From: Pseudaeromonas sharmana
GTDB taxonomy: Bacteria; Pseudomonadota; Gammaproteobacteria; Enterobacterales; Aeromonadaceae
Direction of reading: 5' to 3'
NCBI RefSeq assembly: GCF_042649925.1
Contig: NZ_JBHSAF010000003.1
Location: forward strand, 62,001-126,000
Length of the DNA: 64,000 bases
Position numbers and translations under genes: made by a program. Positions within the stretch are counted from its first letter, which is position 1. Each line of letters begins with the position of its first letter. This document shows, in pieces, positions 62,482 through 64,000 of this stretch. Below the pieces are notes generated by a model. That model saw only the letters and a list, made by a program, of their open reading frames with translations, made no database searches and was not told the origin of the DNA.

Positions 62482-62985
62482 ATGAGCCATACCGTAACCC
62501 TGCAAGGCAACCCGGTTTCCGTAGCCGGCGATTTTCCGGCTGCCGGCAGCCAGGCCAAACCGTTCTCGCTGGTCGCCAAGGATCTGTCTGATGTGACCCT
62601 GGCCAGCTTCGCCGGCCAGCGCAAGATTCTGAACATTTTCCCGAGCATCGACACCGGCGTCTGTGCCACCTCGGTGCGCACCTTCAATGCCGAGGCCAGC
62701 GCCCTGGCCAACACGGTCGTGCTGTGTATTTCCGCCGATCTGCCGTTCGCCCAGGCGCGCTTTTGTGGCGCCGAAGGGTTGGACAAGGTGGTCACCCTGT
62801 CGACGATGCGTGGGGCCGAGTTCCTGCAGGATTACGGGGTAGCGTTCAGCTCAGGTCCGCTGGTAGGCCTGACGGCGCGGGCCGTCATCGTGCTGGACGA
62901 GCAGGACAAGGTACTCCACAGCGAGCTGGTGCCGGAAGTGGCGCAAGAGCCGAACTATGCCGCCGCGCTGGCGGCGCTGGCCTAA
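62482..62985 (+). CDS. tpx: Thiol peroxidase Tpx
   Basis: A 167-aa atypical 2-Cys peroxiredoxin reducing hydroperoxides with thioredoxin. The peroxidatic Cys C61 is in SIDTGVCATSVRTFN and the resolving Cys C95 in ARFCGAEG, the same positions as in E. coli Tpx. AAGGAGTGATC precedes the ATG at 62482; the frame extends upstream into the L36 gene. A strong terminator follows. Confidence 0.97.
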   Translation: MSHTVTLQGNPVSVAGDFPAAGSQAKPFSLVAKDLSDVTLASFAGQRKILNIFPSIDTGVCATSVRTFNAEASALANTVVLCISADLPFAQARFCGAEGLDKVVTLSTMRGAEFLQDYGVAFSSGPLVGLTARAVIVLDEQDKVLHSELVPEVAQEPNYAAALAALA

Positions 62986-63007
62986 GACACGCCACGCCGT
63001 TCACCAC

Positions 63008-63033
63008 AGGGGCCATGGGCCCCTGTTTTTTTG
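63008..63033 (+). terminator. tpx terminator
   Basis: CAGGGGCC (63008-63015) pairs with GGCCCCTG (63019-63026), followed by seven T residues. Confidence 0.95.
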
Positions 63034-63179
63034 CGTGTTAAGTGCCCAAAAGCGGCTGCTTTTTTGCCCGCCCATGCGAAAGCGTTGTCATCTCCGGACT
63101 CGATTGTAAGCAAATGTAAAGTGTGCGATCCTGCCGCCGATCGGACATGTTCGAGACTATTTCAGGGATGGAAAGGCGC

Positions 63180-63719
63180 ATGGTGAAGCGGATGGTTGCG
63201 TTGGCGGTGCTGTTGACGTTGGCGCAGAACAGCGAGGCAGAGATTTATCGCTGGATCGATAGCAAAGGGGTGGTCAACTACAGTACGACGCCGCCTGCAG
63301 TGCCGAAGTTGCAGGAGGTTAGGCCGATGATGAACACGCCGGCGGTCACCCGGCCTGATGTCTCGGATGATTCGTCCGAGAGTTATGCTGGCGATTCCCA
63401 GGAGTACGCATCAGACCAGGAGTATGGCTCGGAGGCCGGGGGCACCATGTCCGCAGCCAGCCTGTGCAGCGCGGCCAAAGCCAACTTGCGCAGCAGCCTT
63501 GAACAGTGGCGCCAGATTGGCAAGGAAGTCTATGAGTCTGGCAAAAACGACAAGGCACGCTACGAGCAGGGGATGGCGGCGATGAGTGAACTGGAGTCGA
63601 TGCTGAAGGTGGGGCTCGATAACTGTGCGGCGGAATATCACAGTGAGCCAACCCTGCAGCGCGTGGTGGATTGTGCCGCCGCGCGGGACGACGGGATGGC
63701 GATCTACTGCCTGCGCTAG
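63180..63719 (+). CDS. DUF4124-containing secreted protein
   Basis: A 179-aa protein. A signal peptide (KRMVALAVLLTLAQNSEA) is followed directly by the DUF4124 motif EIYRWIDSKGVVNYSTTPP. A low-complexity acidic Ser/Asp/Glu/Tyr stretch comes next (residues about 60-90), then a helical C-terminal part with four Cys (SLCSAAKANLRSSLEQW, LDNCAAEYH, VVDCAAARDDGMAIYC). Probably periplasmic; function unknown. Start at 63180 after GGAAAGG; ATG 63168 is an alternative. Confidence 0.75.
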   Translation: MVKRMVALAVLLTLAQNSEAEIYRWIDSKGVVNYSTTPPAVPKLQEVRPMMNTPAVTRPDVSDDSSESYAGDSQEYASDQEYGSEAGGTMSAASLCSAAKANLRSSLEQWRQIGKEVYESGKNDKARYEQGMAAMSELESMLKVGLDNCAAEYHSEPTLQRVVDCAAARDDGMAIYCLR

Positions 63720-63766
63720 CCGGGCCGTTTACGGAGGCTCGGATCACCCCTTCGCGGTGCTCGACC

Positions 63767-63792
63767 CATATCCCCGCCTTGGCGGGGATATG
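63767..63792. terminator. Perfect hairpin between convergent genes
   Basis: CATATCCCCGCC (63767-63778) pairs perfectly with GGCGGGGATATG (63781-63792) with a 2-nt loop. No T run follows, so it may act as a weak bidirectional terminator or protein-binding site. Confidence 0.6.
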
Positions 63793-63813
63793 TCGTTCAG
63801 GCCGGCTTCCGAG

Positions 63814-64000
63814 TTAGAACTCGTTGGACAACGCCTTGTAACCGCGCACCAGATCAATATTGGTATGGGCCACGTCTTCGGAAAATTCGGTGGCATCGGC
63901 GGTGACGCGCGGGATCTGGCTCAGATCGGTTTTCGGGCCGATGCGGGTTGTCGACGGCACGTAGAAGCCGGGCGGCAGATCGCAGCCATCTACCACGGCA
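63814..64000 (-). CDS. C-terminal end of a hexapeptide-repeat, gamma carbonic anhydrase-like protein (partial)
   Basis: The frame is open to the window edge, so this is the C-terminal ~62 residues of a longer gene. VVDGCDLPPGFYVPSTTRI looks like the last turns of a left-handed beta-helix, and VAHTNIDLVRGYKAL resembles the C-terminal helix of proteins annotated as gamma-class carbonic anhydrase-like transferase-hexapeptide proteins. The family call is tentative. Confidence 0.55.
   Translation of the reverse strand, partial: AVVDGCDLPPGFYVPSTTRIGPKTDLSQIPRVTADATEFSEDVAHTNIDLVRGYKALSNEF

Overview
The window reads as GC-rich (roughly 60%) chromosomal DNA of a gammaproteobacterium, most likely an Aeromonas-like member of the Aeromonadales. 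The main clues are a tRNA cluster in the order Arg(CCG)-His(GTG)-Leu(CAG)-Pro(TGG), as in E. coli argX-hisR-leuT-proM; an AcrAB/AheABC-type efflux operon with an acrR-like repressor and operator; mglBAC next to lacZ; an OmpA with a Pro-Ala hinge; and tpx, rnk, rssA and yciA homologues. The species is inferred, not proven. I saw no rRNA, CRISPR array, prophage or insertion sequence with a full transposase set, apart from one REP-associated transposase.

Layout. 0-4.2 kb: an acetyltransferase, a translationally coupled pair of unrecognised membrane-linked proteins, a zinc-ribbon protein, a small secreted protein, and repeat-rich spacers. 4.4-12.6 kb: beta-glucoside/chitobiose-type uptake and breakdown (LacI repressor, porin, PTS IIA, family-1 phospho-glycosidase, PTS IIC and IIB) on the minus strand, with a second PTS IIC and an aspartate/glutamate racemase divergent to it. 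12.8-17.1 kb: a large ImpA-type metalloprotease lipoprotein and RarD. 17.3-22.2 kb: a TetR-controlled RND efflux pump without its own outer-membrane channel. 22.4-22.9 kb: four tRNAs with a clear promoter and terminator. 23-32 kb: a PilZ protein, a complete tripartite RND pump with a divergent AcrR-type repressor, and a chemoreceptor. 32-39 kb: galactose transport (mglBAC) and beta-galactosidase, both preceded by GalR-type operators.

39-53 kb: an RssA-like patatin, a DUF423 membrane protein, an NhaR-like regulator, an acetyl-CoA synthetase, Rnk, YciA, OmpA, a DEAD-box helicase, agmatine deiminase followed by an amidase, and an SDR oxidoreductase with a divergent LysR regulator. 53.2-55.4 kb: an AT-richer mobile-looking patch in which two ~171-bp repeats with inverted-repeat ends flank a DUF2846 lipoprotein gene, followed by a RAYT transposase bracketed by its own REP hairpins. 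55.4-64 kb: a second DEAD-box helicase, a cold-shock/DUF1294 protein, a Qnr-like pentapeptide protein, two orphan solute-binding-like proteins, an esterase-fold protein lacking the usual nucleophile, Zur-type alternative ribosomal proteins L31 and L36, Tpx, a DUF4124 protein and the end of a hexapeptide-repeat (gamma carbonic anhydrase-like) gene.

The best candidates for something undescribed are the coupled pair at 741-2728 (a possible Rossmann-like protein plus a protein with a nuclease-like D...ExK pattern and a glycine-rich hydrophobic tail) and the repeat-flanked lipoprotein/RAYT patch at 53.4-55.3 kb. All family calls come from reading motifs and remembered family features; no search was run.
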